Below the pieces are notes generated by a model. It did not search any database, was not told where the DNA came from, and saw nothing but the letters and a program-made list of their open reading frames with translations. A stretch of DNA of 64,000 nt from Crocodylus rhombifer (taxonomy: Eukaryota; Chordata; Crocodylia; Crocodylidae), in assembly GCA_038503035.1 (NCBI GenBank), contig JAVSML010024722.1:1075579-1139578 (forward strand), read 5' to 3'. Positions 44,051 to 55,539 of this stretch are shown here, in pieces. Within the stretch, counting starts at the first letter, position 1. Every line of letters begins with the position of its first letter. A program made the position numbers and the translations under genes.

Positions 44051-46984
44051 TATAGAAAAAGTTATCAGTGACATTCTGGAAACAGCATAAACTCTTGAAC
44101 AAATAGCAGTATGTTGGGGGGGGAGTGGAAATCAGACAATATAGGTATCTTTACAGTCAGGTATGACTAACAACTTGAAAACAATAAGGTACCAATGAAA
44201 TTGGATGGGTACAACCAGACCCAAAGTCTGCTGTTTGTCTGAAAAGTCTTATTCAAGCAAGTAACCCTACTGACTCCAATGATGGTAAATGCCTAAGGCT
44301 GTACTTAAAATGCTCAAATAAGTAAGGGTTTCCAGGATTGGATGATCTGTTTGAAGAAAGATGTTTATAGCAAGACATCAGTCCATCCAATGTTTATACA
44401 GAAGAGCAATTTTAAGCTGATGAACTCAAGACTACTTAGTGCATAATGTTATTTAGAGGTGTGTAAGCACTTCCTGGGTGAGGCCCAAGTTTTCTAAGCC
44501 AGGCTGCAATTTGTCAATGTGTAACACTGCACATCCCTCAGGTCCTAAATCCACTGCATCTCTGACCTCTGTAAAATATTTATATTCCCTAAAAGCTATT
44601 ACAATGATACAGGACTAAAAAGAATGCTTTTCTGATTACTGAGCTATTTTTTTCTGGTACACTGTTTAAATGGAAAGCAGACATTCCATCAATACTTGAC
44701 CCCGTCAGCATTTTGGGAGGCATCCACAGCACTCCTAAAAGCATAGCCAAGCACCATGCCACTGTTCACCTATCCTGCTCTGCATGTACCAGGTCCAGAT
44801 ACAAGTCTGTGAAGTAACACCTGTCCTTGCTCTCAGGGTCCTTGACTGCCTCATTTCTGTCAGACACAAGGAATGGGAGTGCATTGGCCAATCCACACAC
44901 CTCAGCAGCACTCTCAGGAACAGCATGGAAACAATACAGACATGCCCACAGAAGTTCAACACGCAGGGTTGCATGCAGTTTAATCAAAAAGATTTTCTTT
45001 TTCTTTTAAAATTTATGTTGGTATCCTAGCAATTCATCTCCCTCTATAAAATGTTTATGGTTTCAATTTTTATGGGTAGCCCAGCAGGCTTCAAATATTG
45101 GAGGGCAGTCCTTATTGTCAAAACTGTAAGTTTTACAATGATAGCTTCATTTTTACAATGACAGTTTCACAAAGAAAAAAAATATATGTTCTAGTTGCCA
45201 ATAAATAACCTTACTGTAGAAAAATGCCTAACATCAACCAATAAGAAGCTGCTACAAAATATTAGCAAATTCTTAGCAACTGTAGAATATACTATTTAAT
45301 TTCATTTAAACTCTTTCATACTACAGCATCCCTTAAACACATGTAAGGCAATCCAAGCAATGAAAACACAAAAGAAAATTTTGGGAAATCTGCATTCCAG
45401 TAAGCATCTTTTAAAGTATTTAAAAAAGCATTAGCTTCTTTCGTCCAGAAGGTAAGGCCATATTTTTAGGAAACAGTTAATTTCTTTCTTCCAGATGCAA
45501 ACTTTCATCCTGACTCAAGATGAACAGATTGACATAGGGAGTCAGTTTACTGCTTAGATTAGAACTACCAACCCACAGATTATGGTTTGATTGCTAGTTT
45601 CACATTCCCTGAGTTAACAGAGGTCAAGAGCTCTGTTGATGTCATATGCTGAACTCATAGGGAAAGACTACTTCAGCTCTTGTACCTGTCTGACAGACCA
45701 CCTAAAAGCTAAGTTGGTTGTCTAGTGCTTCCAACAGGAACATGGCGACTGGGAAGCAACATGGGAAATTCTTAAAGTTCACTAGGTCTAGTCAACTCTT
45801 TTGTGAGAAGGAAAACTTCCATCCCAATCTCCTTCCAGCATAGCCTCCAATCCAAAAAAACACTCCATGTGCAACTGTAAACACATTAGTTGAAATGAAT
45901 GTGAAAATTTAAAAATATGAGTTTTCACATTTAACTATACTACAGGAAGCCCTATGACCTTGCTGCCTTAATGGCTGATACTCGAATTAGAAATTCTGTC
46001 CAATTTCAGCCAAAGCAAATGAAGCTCTGATTGTTTCCTAGGAAAATGCCTGATCAACCACATACTCCCACCGTTTGTCACCTCATCAGAAACAATAAAA
46101 AGTAATTTCAAGATCTGTGTTGATGCAGTAATTTAATGGGATGACATATTGGAAATCACCTGACAATAATAATTAACTTTTTACCAGAACCATTTCAATT
46201 TCCAGTAGATAGTTTTTAAATTCAAATGGTCAAAAAACCTGAAAAAGAACACACAGATCTACACACACACACATAAGTGTATGTAAAGTACCAGCATTGG
46301 TTAGACAAGTGCCTTTAATTTGAAATGGGGAAAGCCCATATCACACCTCTTTGAAAAAATTAAACAGATCTTCCCCCACACCTCAACCTCTTCCAAAACC
46401 AAAGTGCAGCATGACATTTGCTGCATGTGCTTTCGATATACGCCTTACAAGAGAGTGGTAAATGCTTTCTTTTTAGAGATGATGCAAATTACAGGTATGC
46501 AGATGGAAATGCTAAAAGGGGTTCTAGTTTCAGTCACAAAAGTACTCTTCAGACTGCAACCACATTTACTCCTTACTTTTACTGAGAATATTATTCTGCT
46601 TGCATAAAGACACATTTTTATAAAAATGAGAAATTATATTTACCACTTTTTTAAAATATAAATTATAGGGAACAAGCAGCTACAAAAAGCTTAAGAACAA
46701 AGATTTTTGTTTATCCTGTTTTAAGCATTAGAGAAATCATTCAGAAAAGTAAGACTAACTTCATAAAATCTAGTGTAAACCTACCCTTTAAAAAAATGTT
46801 GCTGCAACAGATATAACACTCAATCTAAAAATAGTATTGCAACATTTATTGTTGACCCTTTGACCACAGAAACCCTTTTGTGTAATCATATGTACAAATT
46901 CAGAATAAGCTATACAAATTATCCTCACAATAACACTTAACAGTTACTGTATTATGTTGAAGCTGTTCAAAGCACCATACAAAC
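44051..46984. other. mostly AT-rich tract
   Basis: 44210-44345 ends in GTAAGGGTTTCCAGGATTGG and may be a palindromic repeat remnant. The minus strand at 44766-44987 is open for 73 codons with protein-like content (ELLWACLYCFHAV, RCYFTDLYLDLVHAEQD) but no family I can name. A (CA)n run lies near 46260-46273. Nothing else recognised. Confidence 0.3.
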
Positions 46985-47039
46985 CCTAATTAAATTTCAC
47001 AAAATCCCAATTAAGCTTTACAAAACAGGTGAGTTCTAT

Positions 47040-47283
47040 TACAGCTGTGACCAGAGACAACCCAAGCAGGGTGCGGGGACCAAGGCAAATCAGTCTGTGC
47101 AAGGAAGACAGAAGCAGATTCAGCATCTGGTGGAGTAAGGGAGTACCGAGCAGCTGGATGTGAAGCCAGCAGCAACGCAGAGTCGCCATGGCTGCTCCAC
47201 CCGGTTCTGCGAGGTCCCCCAAAGCCCAGGGCCTGGAACGGTTGCCCCAATTCACACCCCCTTAGGGACAGCTCTGGCTGTGA
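47040..47283. repeat. GC-rich repeat-derived block
   Basis: A short GC-rich island in AT-rich DNA. On the minus strand it begins GCCAGAGCTGTCCCTAAGG and reads GTGTGAATTGGGGCAACC, which looks like the end of a dispersed element. No class can be assigned. Confidence 0.3.
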
Positions 47284-47496
47284 CATTTAAAAAAAGAGTA
47301 ACCAATGGAGAAGTGAAATGATCTGTTTGTAAGTTGAATCAATGACATAAAAAAAGGTAGATATGCACCTTCGGCCATTTTTGCACATACCTTTTTGTTC
47401 CACAATGCACTGGAGATCTAACAGGTTGGAGCAGACTTGATTAATTGAGTCTGCTTCACAAATGAGTTGACATCTAATGCGCTGAATCACACGCAC

Positions 47497-47597
47497 TTGT
47501 ATAAGCGGCAAAATGCGCATCCAGAAAATGATGGCAGTGCACTTTTCAACTAAAACACCTTCCCTCAGCGCTGATGTGCATTTCGCTGCTTATACAA
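47497..47597. repeat. foldback MITE core, 25-bp arms
   Basis: TTGTATAAGCGGCAAAATGC (47497-47516, arm to 47521) pairs with the arm 47573-47597 (GATGTGCATTTCGCTGCTTA from the left), with three mismatches over 25 bp. The loop is about 50 bp. It is probably the centre of a small DNA element. Confidence 0.65.
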
Positions 47598-47679
47598 CTG
47601 CATGAGCAACAGCACTAGGCGCTTTTAAAAGCTCCCAGCCCTGCAGCACAAGTATGTATATAAATGCCCCGAAGTTGCT

Positions 47680-48737
47680 CATGAACTGGTTTAAGTGATC
47701 AGAAGCTGGTTTAAACCTGTATCAGAACAGAAGATCAGTACACATAAGCCACTTTCAGAATTGCAGAAACCCGGATGAATGTAGTATCAGACTTTAATTG
47801 ATTTATGGAACTTCTGTCCAAGACCCCCTCCTGATTCAAGTTAGGTTGAAGCCCCCAGCAACCCAGGATGTTTTGCAGCCTTGGGCTGTGCTGTCTACTC
47901 CAGCAGCACAGGGCTGGTCCCACCCACCCACACAGCCGAAGCAGTAAAGCCTCTGCTCCATAGCCTCTCTGCTTGTGCCTGTCAGCTGGAGGGACTGGGG
48001 GCAGGAGAACAGACCCCAGCCCCCCTGCACAGCACAAGGGGAGGGGAAAGCACCCTTCGAGGGCTTATCGTCACCCCCTCCACAGACCCTTAACCCAATC
48101 TAGAATCACCTTACCCTGCCCCTCACCCTCTGCCCTTGCGTTCAACACACCCCCAGACTAGCACCAGCTCCCCAGCTGGGGTCTGCAAGGCACGGGGAGA
48201 CGACAGGCCCCTGCCCTGGGCTTTTCACCCCCCCCCCCCCCCCCCCCCTAGAGAGCTGGCTGGAATCCCTTGGCCCCATTCCCCTGCTTTCACAGAGCTA
48301 AAGCAGTAAAGCCTCTGCTTGTGCCTGTCAGCCCGGCATGGGGCCAGGCCCTGCAGGACGCTACTGAGGGGTGGGAGGGGGCAATCCCTTCTCTGCACCA
48401 GGGGCAGGGCTCACGGGACCCCACAGAGGAACACCCACAGAGGCTAAGGGAACCAGCCAGCTCCAGGCCGAAGGAACTGTTCCCCCCCCAAGGGGTGATG
48501 GCAAGGTGTTGGGGTGCATGTATTGAGCAGCCAATCCAGAATAAGCCCTGCTCAGCTGCATTCGGGTGCCTTTAGCAGCGGCTGGCAGGCTAGAAAGCAT
48601 GCTCTACCACCTCCAAGCTACTGGTATGGGCCACTGTGGGGGTCTGGCTGCCATTCTGGTTTCAGAAGTGCAATCTACACAATCTGCAAATACTGAATCG
48701 ATTCAGCCTGGAGCTTTTTGATGGTCTATACTTAGCC
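47680..48737. mobile_element. PIF/Harbinger-like element, copy B
   Basis: The left part (ACTGGTTTAAGTGATCAGAA, GCTGGTTTAAACCTGTATCA) and right part (GAATCGATTCAGCCTGGAGC, ending TATACTTAGCC) match copy A at 25419-26175 in the same orientation. The right terminus is preserved as TAGCC (48733-48737), but the left terminal repeat is decayed or truncated. The centre differs in length, with a 21-C run and GC-rich sequence that give spurious frames. Confidence 0.6.
48228..48248 (+). repeat. poly-C run (21)
   Basis: Twenty-one consecutive C residues inside the Harbinger-like copy B. Length is liable to sequencing error and polymorphism. Confidence 0.85.
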
Positions 48738-48770
48738 CTATAGACTAATTCAATAAGAGAGATAGAGAAA

Positions 48771-48810
48771 GCATAACCTTTCGTGAACACAAGTTCACTT
48801 CATCAGCTGC
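48771..48810 (-). ncRNA. hammerhead-ribozyme-like motif, Penelope copy 2
   Basis: Minus strand: CTGATGA (48800-48806), an extra A, stem II GTGAAC/GTTCAC (48793-48798 with 48783-48788, loop TTGT), GAAA (48779-48782), GGTT, then ATGC. The CTGATGA and GAAA core boxes are both intact, and stem II is perfect. Stem I is weakened (GCAG against ATGC). One A more than the canonical core separates CTGATGA from stem II. The position matches copy 1. Confidence 0.55.
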
Positions 48811-49656
48811 TGTGAAAGGATATACAGAAAACAGTACAAGGAGGAGAGAAAAATCAGAATACAAAAGACAAAGGGGAGGGAGATAGAAGGAAGGAGAGTC
48901 ATGGTAGGAGAGACAAGCAAACAAGCAGTAGACAAAAAGGTCACCTAAGCTTACCCAAGTAATGAGGTAAGAATCCATGTTCCCTATTTAAACCATGCTT
49001 AAGAGTCCAATTTGTAGAGTATTTCTTATTCCAGTTTCCCATTCAAACTGATGTTTATTTTTTTTCCTGAGAACAGCAATCCTGAGGTCAGCAATGGAGA
49101 GACCAGAAAGGATGAAGTGCTCTGCCATAGGCTTTTGCATCTTTCTGCAGCTGATGGGTGAAATAGGTGTTCATTTGTTCTTACACATAGAGATCACTAT
49201 CTGTCCAATGTGGACAGCAGAGGGATACTGTAAGCAGGTGATGGTGTATATGAAATTGGTAGTTGCAGGTAGATGAACCTTGGATCTTGTACTCTTGTTA
49301 TTAGGTCCAGTGATAATGTGGGGACACAGCAGGCATTCTGGTCTACTGCAAGGCCTGGTAAGGATGAAAGTTCCTCAGTCTGTTGTTTGGGAGATGCTAT
49401 TTGACTTGCAGGACTACCTTTAAGTCAGGACAGGTTTATCCACCATGACTACCTTGAGACAGTCATCCTTTTCCAGAAGGGAATGGAGATCGTTAATGAC
49501 ATGTCTTAGGTGTTCAAGCTGGGGTTGTAGGTGACAATTACAGGAATTCTCTTGTCCTTATTTTAGCAAGTCAAAGCAAAGTTTGAGTCTAGCTTTGTTG
49601 ATTCAAATGGCTACAGTTTTGAGACTATTATAATTGTAGGAATCCCTGTTCTAGAT

Positions 49657-49862
49657 CAGTGGTCTCCAAACGTTTTTGATCGTGCACCCCTATCAGTAAA
49701 AAATTTTTGAGCACACAACCCCAATATACGTATATTTATACATATACATATGTATATAAATATATATTAAATAGAAATAGAAGTTCTAATATTTTCTTCC
49801 CATACCCCAATGGATCGTCTTGCGCGCCCCTGGAGTGCACGCACCCACTTTGGAGACCACTG
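49657..49862. mobile_element. hAT MITE nested in Penelope copy 2
   Basis: Ends CAGTGGTCTCCAAACGTTTT and (reverse complement) CAGTGGTCTCCAAAGTGGGT are inverted terminal repeats. Flanks TTCTAGAT (49649-49656) and CTCTAGAT (49863-49870) match at 7 of 8 positions, an 8-bp hAT duplication. The centre is an AT-rich run (TATACATATACATATGTATA, near 49736). Removing it restores continuity with Penelope copy 1 at about 29610. Confidence 0.9.
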
Positions 49863-50047
49863 CTCTAGATCATTAAGGCTTTCATCCTAGTCAGTGGGAT
49901 GAGAGCATATCCAATTATAACAAACCTTGGCTGTAGAGGATGGATCTAGAAGTGTGTTTAGGATGAAAGCTTGCGGCAAGAAGGTAGCTGTGATGGTCTG
50001 TAGGTTTCTGATGCAATATAGCCACGCAAATCTTCACTGTAATGAAT

Positions 50048-50467
50048 CTACTGCATGCAGCAATCCAGAATCAGTTTGATGAATTTAAAGTCTTGATGAA
50101 ACTGCTCTAGAGATTCCTTCTCATGTGTCCATATTATGAAAATATTTTCAATACACCTCAGGTATACTGGGGCGAGCAGAGCACAGCCGCAAAGGAAACA
50201 AACTTCAAGATCTGCCATAAATATACTGGCATACTGGGGGTCCACACTCATCTTCATAGCTGTGCCATTTGTTGGAAAAGAGTCCCCAAACCAGAAACAG
50301 TTGTGCGTGATGACAAAGTAGAAGAGCAGATTAGAAACAGAATAAGTTTTCTTGTCAGGGATGTTCTTTATGGCTTCTAATTCACTAACTTCAAGCTTGC
50401 TGTCGGGCAAAAAATTTTTTAAAAAAACAGTCTGAACACAAAAATTATGGAACAAATATTCATCCAC
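50048..50467 (-). pseudogene. Penelope reverse transcriptase fragment
   Basis: A 139-codon open stretch. FWFGDSFPTNGTAMKM (residues about 58-73) and PQYASIFMADLE (77-88) match the conserved PLE blocks around NGTAMG...APxYANLFMAxLE. VYLRCIENIFIIW (101-113) aligns with the catalytic YLRYIDDIFxIW block, but the two aspartates are replaced (IEN), so activity is lost. EKESLEQFHQDF follows, as in the family. The methionine used as a start is internal to the ancestral protein, whose N-terminal half is absent. Confidence 0.8.
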
Positions 50468-50470
50468 AAA

Positions 50471-50982
50471 CTGGACTGTGTTAAGTATGGTTTAAACAGG
50501 AACTATGGAGAATCTTATCTCACAACCTAGATTATATTTATGACCCTTTTGTTTCTATGGGTTACTACTCCTTTGCTTAATCTCTCCTACCCCACTGCCT
50601 CTCCTCCTCCAGTGAGCCTCTGGGTTGGATCCCCGAGGCCTGGCACTGCTCCCTTCTGGTTCCCCACACCAGGATTGGGTTCTGAGGCTGAGCATCACCA
50701 CCTCCCAGGCCTGTGCACTGAGATCAAGTGCCCAATTCAACAAGCAGGGCCAAGGACTCTCCAAAGGTCTGGAAATTTGATGGCAGAGGAAATGGTGCCC
50801 TGCCACATCTCCCCTGCCACTAAACATCAAGATCCATGGGCAGCTCCACAGGCCAGATGACGCAGCAGCACAGGCTGGATCTGGCCCGCAGGCTGGGGAC
50901 CAAGTACCCCTGCATTAGTCTATAAAGATGCATATCTACTCTGTCTTCCGACTAACATGGCTTACTTCTCAGTAACATAAGA
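50471..50982 (+). mobile_element. Penelope fragment 3, plus strand, interrupted
   Basis: TGGACTGTGTTAAGTATGGT through TTATGACCCTTTTGTTTCTA matches copy 1 on both sides of its LTR, but here uninterrupted. The tail GCATTAGTCTATAAAGATGC (50930-50949) and GACTAACATGGCTTAC matches PLE 3' tails. Between about 50610 and 50930 lies GC-rich DNA ending GGCCCGCAGGCTGGGGACC and AAGTACCCCTG, apparently an inserted hAT-like element. It stands head-to-head with copy 2. Confidence 0.6.
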
Positions 50983-51150
50983 CAGTGATTCTCAACCAGT
51001 TTGCTGATTAATTGGTACCCTGGTGGGCCCTGACATCCTTTCAGGGGTGATATTGGGTGTCACACAGCATTAGGTGTGCAAACATGATTCACACGGTAAA
51101 CCCAGAGATTTCAAACAGGAATCCATAATGTTAAATACATCTGATCTATT
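50983..51150 (+). mobile_element. hAT-like element, left end
   Basis: CAGTGATTCTCAACCAG is a typical hAT left terminus. CAGGGGTGATATTGGGTGTC and GTGCAAACATGATTCAC follow. I recognise these from a dispersed sauropsid repeat. The right end was not located. Confidence 0.5.
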
Positions 51151-53100
51151 GGGATCTTTCTAAGTGCTTTGTGGCAGAAAAATCACTGTTTTTCTGTAGT
51201 CAAAAACTGAATGAAAACTAATAACTGGATGTAACAATATGGTAGATGTCATATTCTGAATCAGATAAGTCTCTCTGGACTAAAGAAGAATCAGGAGCTT
51301 TCAGACAAGAGTCTTTAGTTGTTAAAATAGCAGTACCTATTATCTATGTATTGGAAAAATTTCACCTAAATTCTAAATGAACAGGGTTGTGGGTACACAG
51401 GGTATTTTTACATACCCAAGATATACAACACAGATAGGGAAAACTGCTTATCAATGAAGATGGAACTCGACAGCTGCTCTTGTCTCTGTTAACATAGCTT
51501 GGTTCATTTGCTGTTATTAGTTTGTAAGCTATTGTGCTGCAAACTAATATTACCATATCCCCGTAATTATTTCCATACTGCATTGAAGAGCCTTTAATGG
51601 TAGTTTACTTTGCAAGAGATTGAACAAGATATGTAATTTTCAAAAATGCATAGAGTGACTAGGAGACGCACTTTCAATAGGGACTGAGATCCAAATCAGC
51701 CTCATAGGCACTTTCACTGGGGATGTTCCACAATGCCTAAAATGTAGGCTCCTTTGCCTCAAAAGTGAACCAAACTGACAGAGTTAGATGCCTAGGCTTC
51801 TTGTACAATAAAGGGAGAGACCTACAGCAATCCATATCTCCTCAGTGCTTTGCATAGAGGCACCCACAGCTAGCAAATAGGACATACTATTAAGAATCAG
51901 ACCAAACAGATCTTCCTACATCAGCTATGGCATGGCACAATGCCCTTAATTAATCACATCAAGCAATATAAGTTATCTACGAACAATTACTTTTTTTCTT
52001 AAAATAATGAGGTTTGTGTGCATTTTAAAGGACCTATCATGCCAGATTACTTCATGGAAGTGCTTTATTTTTGTCTCAGTTCATAAAAAAGTGTTTTGAA
52101 ACAGCCCAACTATTTAACATTGAAAATACAGAAACTGAAATGTTCATATGATTAAGAAATTAATACAAGTTCAGTGTCTTGACAATTTCTTAATGCACTT
52201 CACAAATTTCTTAGAAAACAGCTCTAATTCAATTTAATCACTAAAGAGATCTTAAATCCTTTGATTTACACAGATGAGTATGTGCACAAGTGACAGAACA
52301 TGCACATATGCACACATGCATAATACTTCTGAACTTTGGGAAGAGGGCAAATCTTTGGGATAAACCGATGTATCAATTGATGTAAATCCAGCAAATTTCT
52401 TTTTTAATGTGAACTAATAAGTATAGTTAGAAATCTGTAAAGTATTTTGTACAGAAAAAATAGTAAATGTGAAAAGTTCATTAGTGAATAAAAGTGGAAA
52501 GCACTACAACTTTGCCAAAACGATTTCAACACAAGCTTACGAACAACCTAACTATGAGAAACAGACCATGACAATTAAAGAATCTCTATAAAACTGAGAC
52601 CTCCAAATAATGCTATTATGATGTGACATTACAATGCCAATACAGTCCTGATGATTTAGGATCAAACATGTAATACTGGATGTCAAAATAAGTGTATGTC
52701 AATATAAGAAGTACAATATAATAGTACATATATGCTATATGTAAAAGCACTGTCATATAGAAGAGCTATGTTAACAGCAAAATATGTAGTTCTAAGCTCT
52801 TCACTGAGTCAGAGATAACTCCAGCTGTTCTATCAAGTGTTAAGGGTGCAAAACGCTCTCCTGAAAATACCCACTTGATTCTGAGATCTTAATTTGTACT
52901 TGTTTATTATTTATTATTTTTATTACTTAGATTTCAATAAGAACTGGGAAAATACCCTGATGCTAACATAAGCAAATAAAACTCCCCAAATTTTAAAACT
53001 CATCATTTTGATCAGGCCATGCTCAAAAATAAAATACAAGCATAGAATGAATTTTAAACTGGAAGGCTACCACTAAGTTAACTTCAACTTTCAGGGAAAC
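51151..53100. other. AT-rich tract
   Basis: 51650-51800 may hold a decayed palindromic repeat (TGCCTAAAATGTAGGCTCCT). No coding signal. Confidence 0.35.
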
Positions 53101-53410
53101 TCAAAGCTGGGGGGCATCGCCATTGAATCCAGGGCACTTGAGCCCCAGTGAACATGCCAACTGTCAGTAGGAAAATGATACAACCGTGGTCACTTCACCT
53201 GTCATCACTGCTGCGACCCTATCTCTGCAGCCCTATTCTAGAGCCGCCACTGCTGTATGCCTTGCCAGAGCTCCCACTAGTGACTACGGTAACAGTAGAT
53301 CAATCCAGCTCCAGCACAAGCAGTGGGATCTGGAGCTGCCACAGCTGCTGCATGCCCCAGGCCGGATCTGGCCCACAAGGAGCTCCACCGTTTGAAACTG
53401 GGCAGGGGCA
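53101..53410. repeat. GC-rich repeat-derived block
   Basis: A GC-rich island with GATCTGGCCCACAAGGAGCT and CCACCGTTTGAAACTGGG near the right end, resembling the subterminal part of hAT-like elements in the window. The left end is unclear. The 107-codon frame is compositional. Confidence 0.4.
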
Positions 53411-54049
53411 CAAGGCAAGTTTTACACCCTGCTTTACACACTTTTACGAGTTACGTGATTTTTGTCCATAAAACTCAAGTGGCAAGTAGTATCTATAATA
53501 TTATTATATATCCGGGGAAATTATTTTTTCATAAACATAAGCTTGGAGATGTAAATACAACTTGAACTATAAGAGTACTAACCTTTCTAAACAACCATGT
53601 AGATTATTCAGTTAAAAGGCCTGAAAGGAGGCTAAAAAGCAATGCAATGTGTATAAACAAAGAAAGGAAAGGTGTTGTAAAAGTTCTCACTAGAACTTTC
53701 CCTGCTGAAGTGATGTTTGCCTTCTATTTTCAGTTTTCTTTAACCAGTTTGTGTGTTTAATTACATAAGAACATATGGATATATAAAGTGTGTATGTTAT
53801 ACAATTTAAAGGACCAGTCAAAGGTGCTAGATCAAAAGTATGATCTATCGACTGCATTTTGGTACATGTACACATTCTTTTCCCCTATGCTCTTCCCCTC
53901 TGTCTGCAGATAGGCAGTAAAATGAGATTTACAAAAATTCTGCTTAAACAGAGTTTAATGCTAGTAGGTACAGTAGATTGCCTAGTTTGACCCATACCTA
54001 GTTCAGACCATTCAATTTCCACCTACATATGCCTAAACCCAGAAACTTC
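53411..54049. other. AT-rich tract, nothing recognised
   Basis: No gene or repeat recognised. Confidence 0.4.
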
Positions 54050-55010
54050 CAGGCCATGGATCATTTTTGACATTTCCTTTGAACCTTCTAGTCTTTACAG
54101 AAATGTCTTGAAGTGTAGACCTGAGAACTAGACACAGGATACTCATTATACTCACAGTATATCTTACCAACATACAGAGGCAAAATTGCTGTTATACTTC
54201 TAAATGGCACTTTCCTTTCTTTTTATATATCAGAGGACTTCATTAGCTCTTTTTGTCATGGCAATGCATTGAGAGCTCATCTCCAGGTGACTAACTATGA
54301 TAATCACAAGTCCTTCTCTGAGATATGACTACTTTCCAAAACCACAGCTTCCCAACCTATCAGCAAACCTGCATTCCTGACTACCAGATTCATTACCTTG
54401 CATTTGGCTGTATTAAAAACAGTCTTTGTTAGATTGTGACCATTTAACTAGGTGACTCAGGTCACTGAGTAATAAGAAGCCAGCCTCCTTATTTACTACA
54501 CTATGTCTTTGCGTCACTACAACATATATCAGCTAAGATTTTATATCATCATCTAAACTGTTGATAAAAATATTTAATATTATTACATCAAAAAATTATA
54601 CCAGGAGGCACCACTTGAAATGGTCTTCTTGCTCACTGATGTCTCCTCACTAACAATTATTTGTTAAGATCTGTCAGTAAGCCAGGCATTAATCTATCTG
54701 ATGTATCCCCTATTGATTCCATATAAACCAATTTTTTAAATCAAAACATCATGTGGTGCTAAGGCAGATGCCTTGGAGAAATTCAAGTATACTATATCAA
54801 CACAACTGCCTTAATCACCCAAACCTGTAATCCTGTCAAAAAAGACAACAGGTTTGTTTGACAAAACCTACTTTCCGTGAAACCATAGTAACTGGCATTA
54901 ATCATATGTTTAGTTTCTAAGCCTTTGTTGATATAGCTCCAAATTAACCATTTAATTAATTTAGCCAGGATTGACATCAAGCTAGCTGATCTACAGTTCT
55001 TGTGGTCATC
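54050..55010 (-). mobile_element. ancient LINE reverse-transcriptase relic, minus strand
   Basis: On the minus strand the 54792-54980 frame gives YGFTESRFCQTNLLSFLTGL, then YLNFSKAS and APHDVLI just after a stop. These correspond to the QxGFxxxRSCxTNLL and VYLDFSKAFD blocks of CR1-like reverse transcriptases. INAWLTDRS and SGAS follow downstream. Many stops and frameshifts show it is old. The subclade cannot be assigned by eye. Confidence 0.65.
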
Positions 55011-55539
55011 TCCTATACCCCTTAAATATCAGAACTCTATTGGCAGTCCTCCAATGTTAGAATTGTTCTAGTTTTTCAAGGATTTACTAAAATTAATATT
55101 AGTCTTTCCAAGCTCTTCAGCTACTTCTTTTAAGACTCTTGGATAAGTACCCAAGTTGATTTTTCTGTTCTTTTTTTTAATTTTAGTGGGTGCTAGTTTA
55201 CATCATTTACTGTTACAGATAGTAAAGTGTTTATTCCATGCATAATGTATGGGATGAATAAAAAGAACAGAAAAGGAAAATCAAGTTAAGTACAATTGCA
55301 AAAAACTGTACAAACATCAGTGAAAGCATACAGCTTTATTTTACAGGTAGCAGCAGTGGATGATGGGACCATACAATTTTAGATACATGTGGTTTACAAA
55401 CATAAACATTTTTACCTATTCACAAACTGAGTGCTGTGGGTTTTTTTATTTACTTAGCACAGTGGTAATGTTCAATTTTTTTTTGTTTTGCTTCAATCTT
55501 CACAGAAAAAAATAATTGTGACACGATACTTGACACATT
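55011..55539. other. AT-rich tract, nothing recognised
   Basis: No gene or repeat recognised. Confidence 0.4.

Larger units (their letters stand above)
48740..50467 (-). mobile_element. Penelope-like retroelement copy 2
   Basis: Read on the minus strand from 50467 down, it contains a broken reverse transcriptase (50048-50467), then a region matching copy 1, then GIY-YIG-like residues (FIYTITCLQYPSAVHIGQ, near 49250-49200). AEHFILSGLSIADLRIAVLR and a pyrimidine-rich stretch follow, then a hammerhead-like motif (48771-48810). Reverse transcriptase plus GIY-YIG nuclease is the defining PLE architecture. A hAT MITE (49657-49862) is inserted in it. Frames are broken throughout. A third, oppositely oriented fragment adjoins at 50471. 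Confidence 0.8.
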
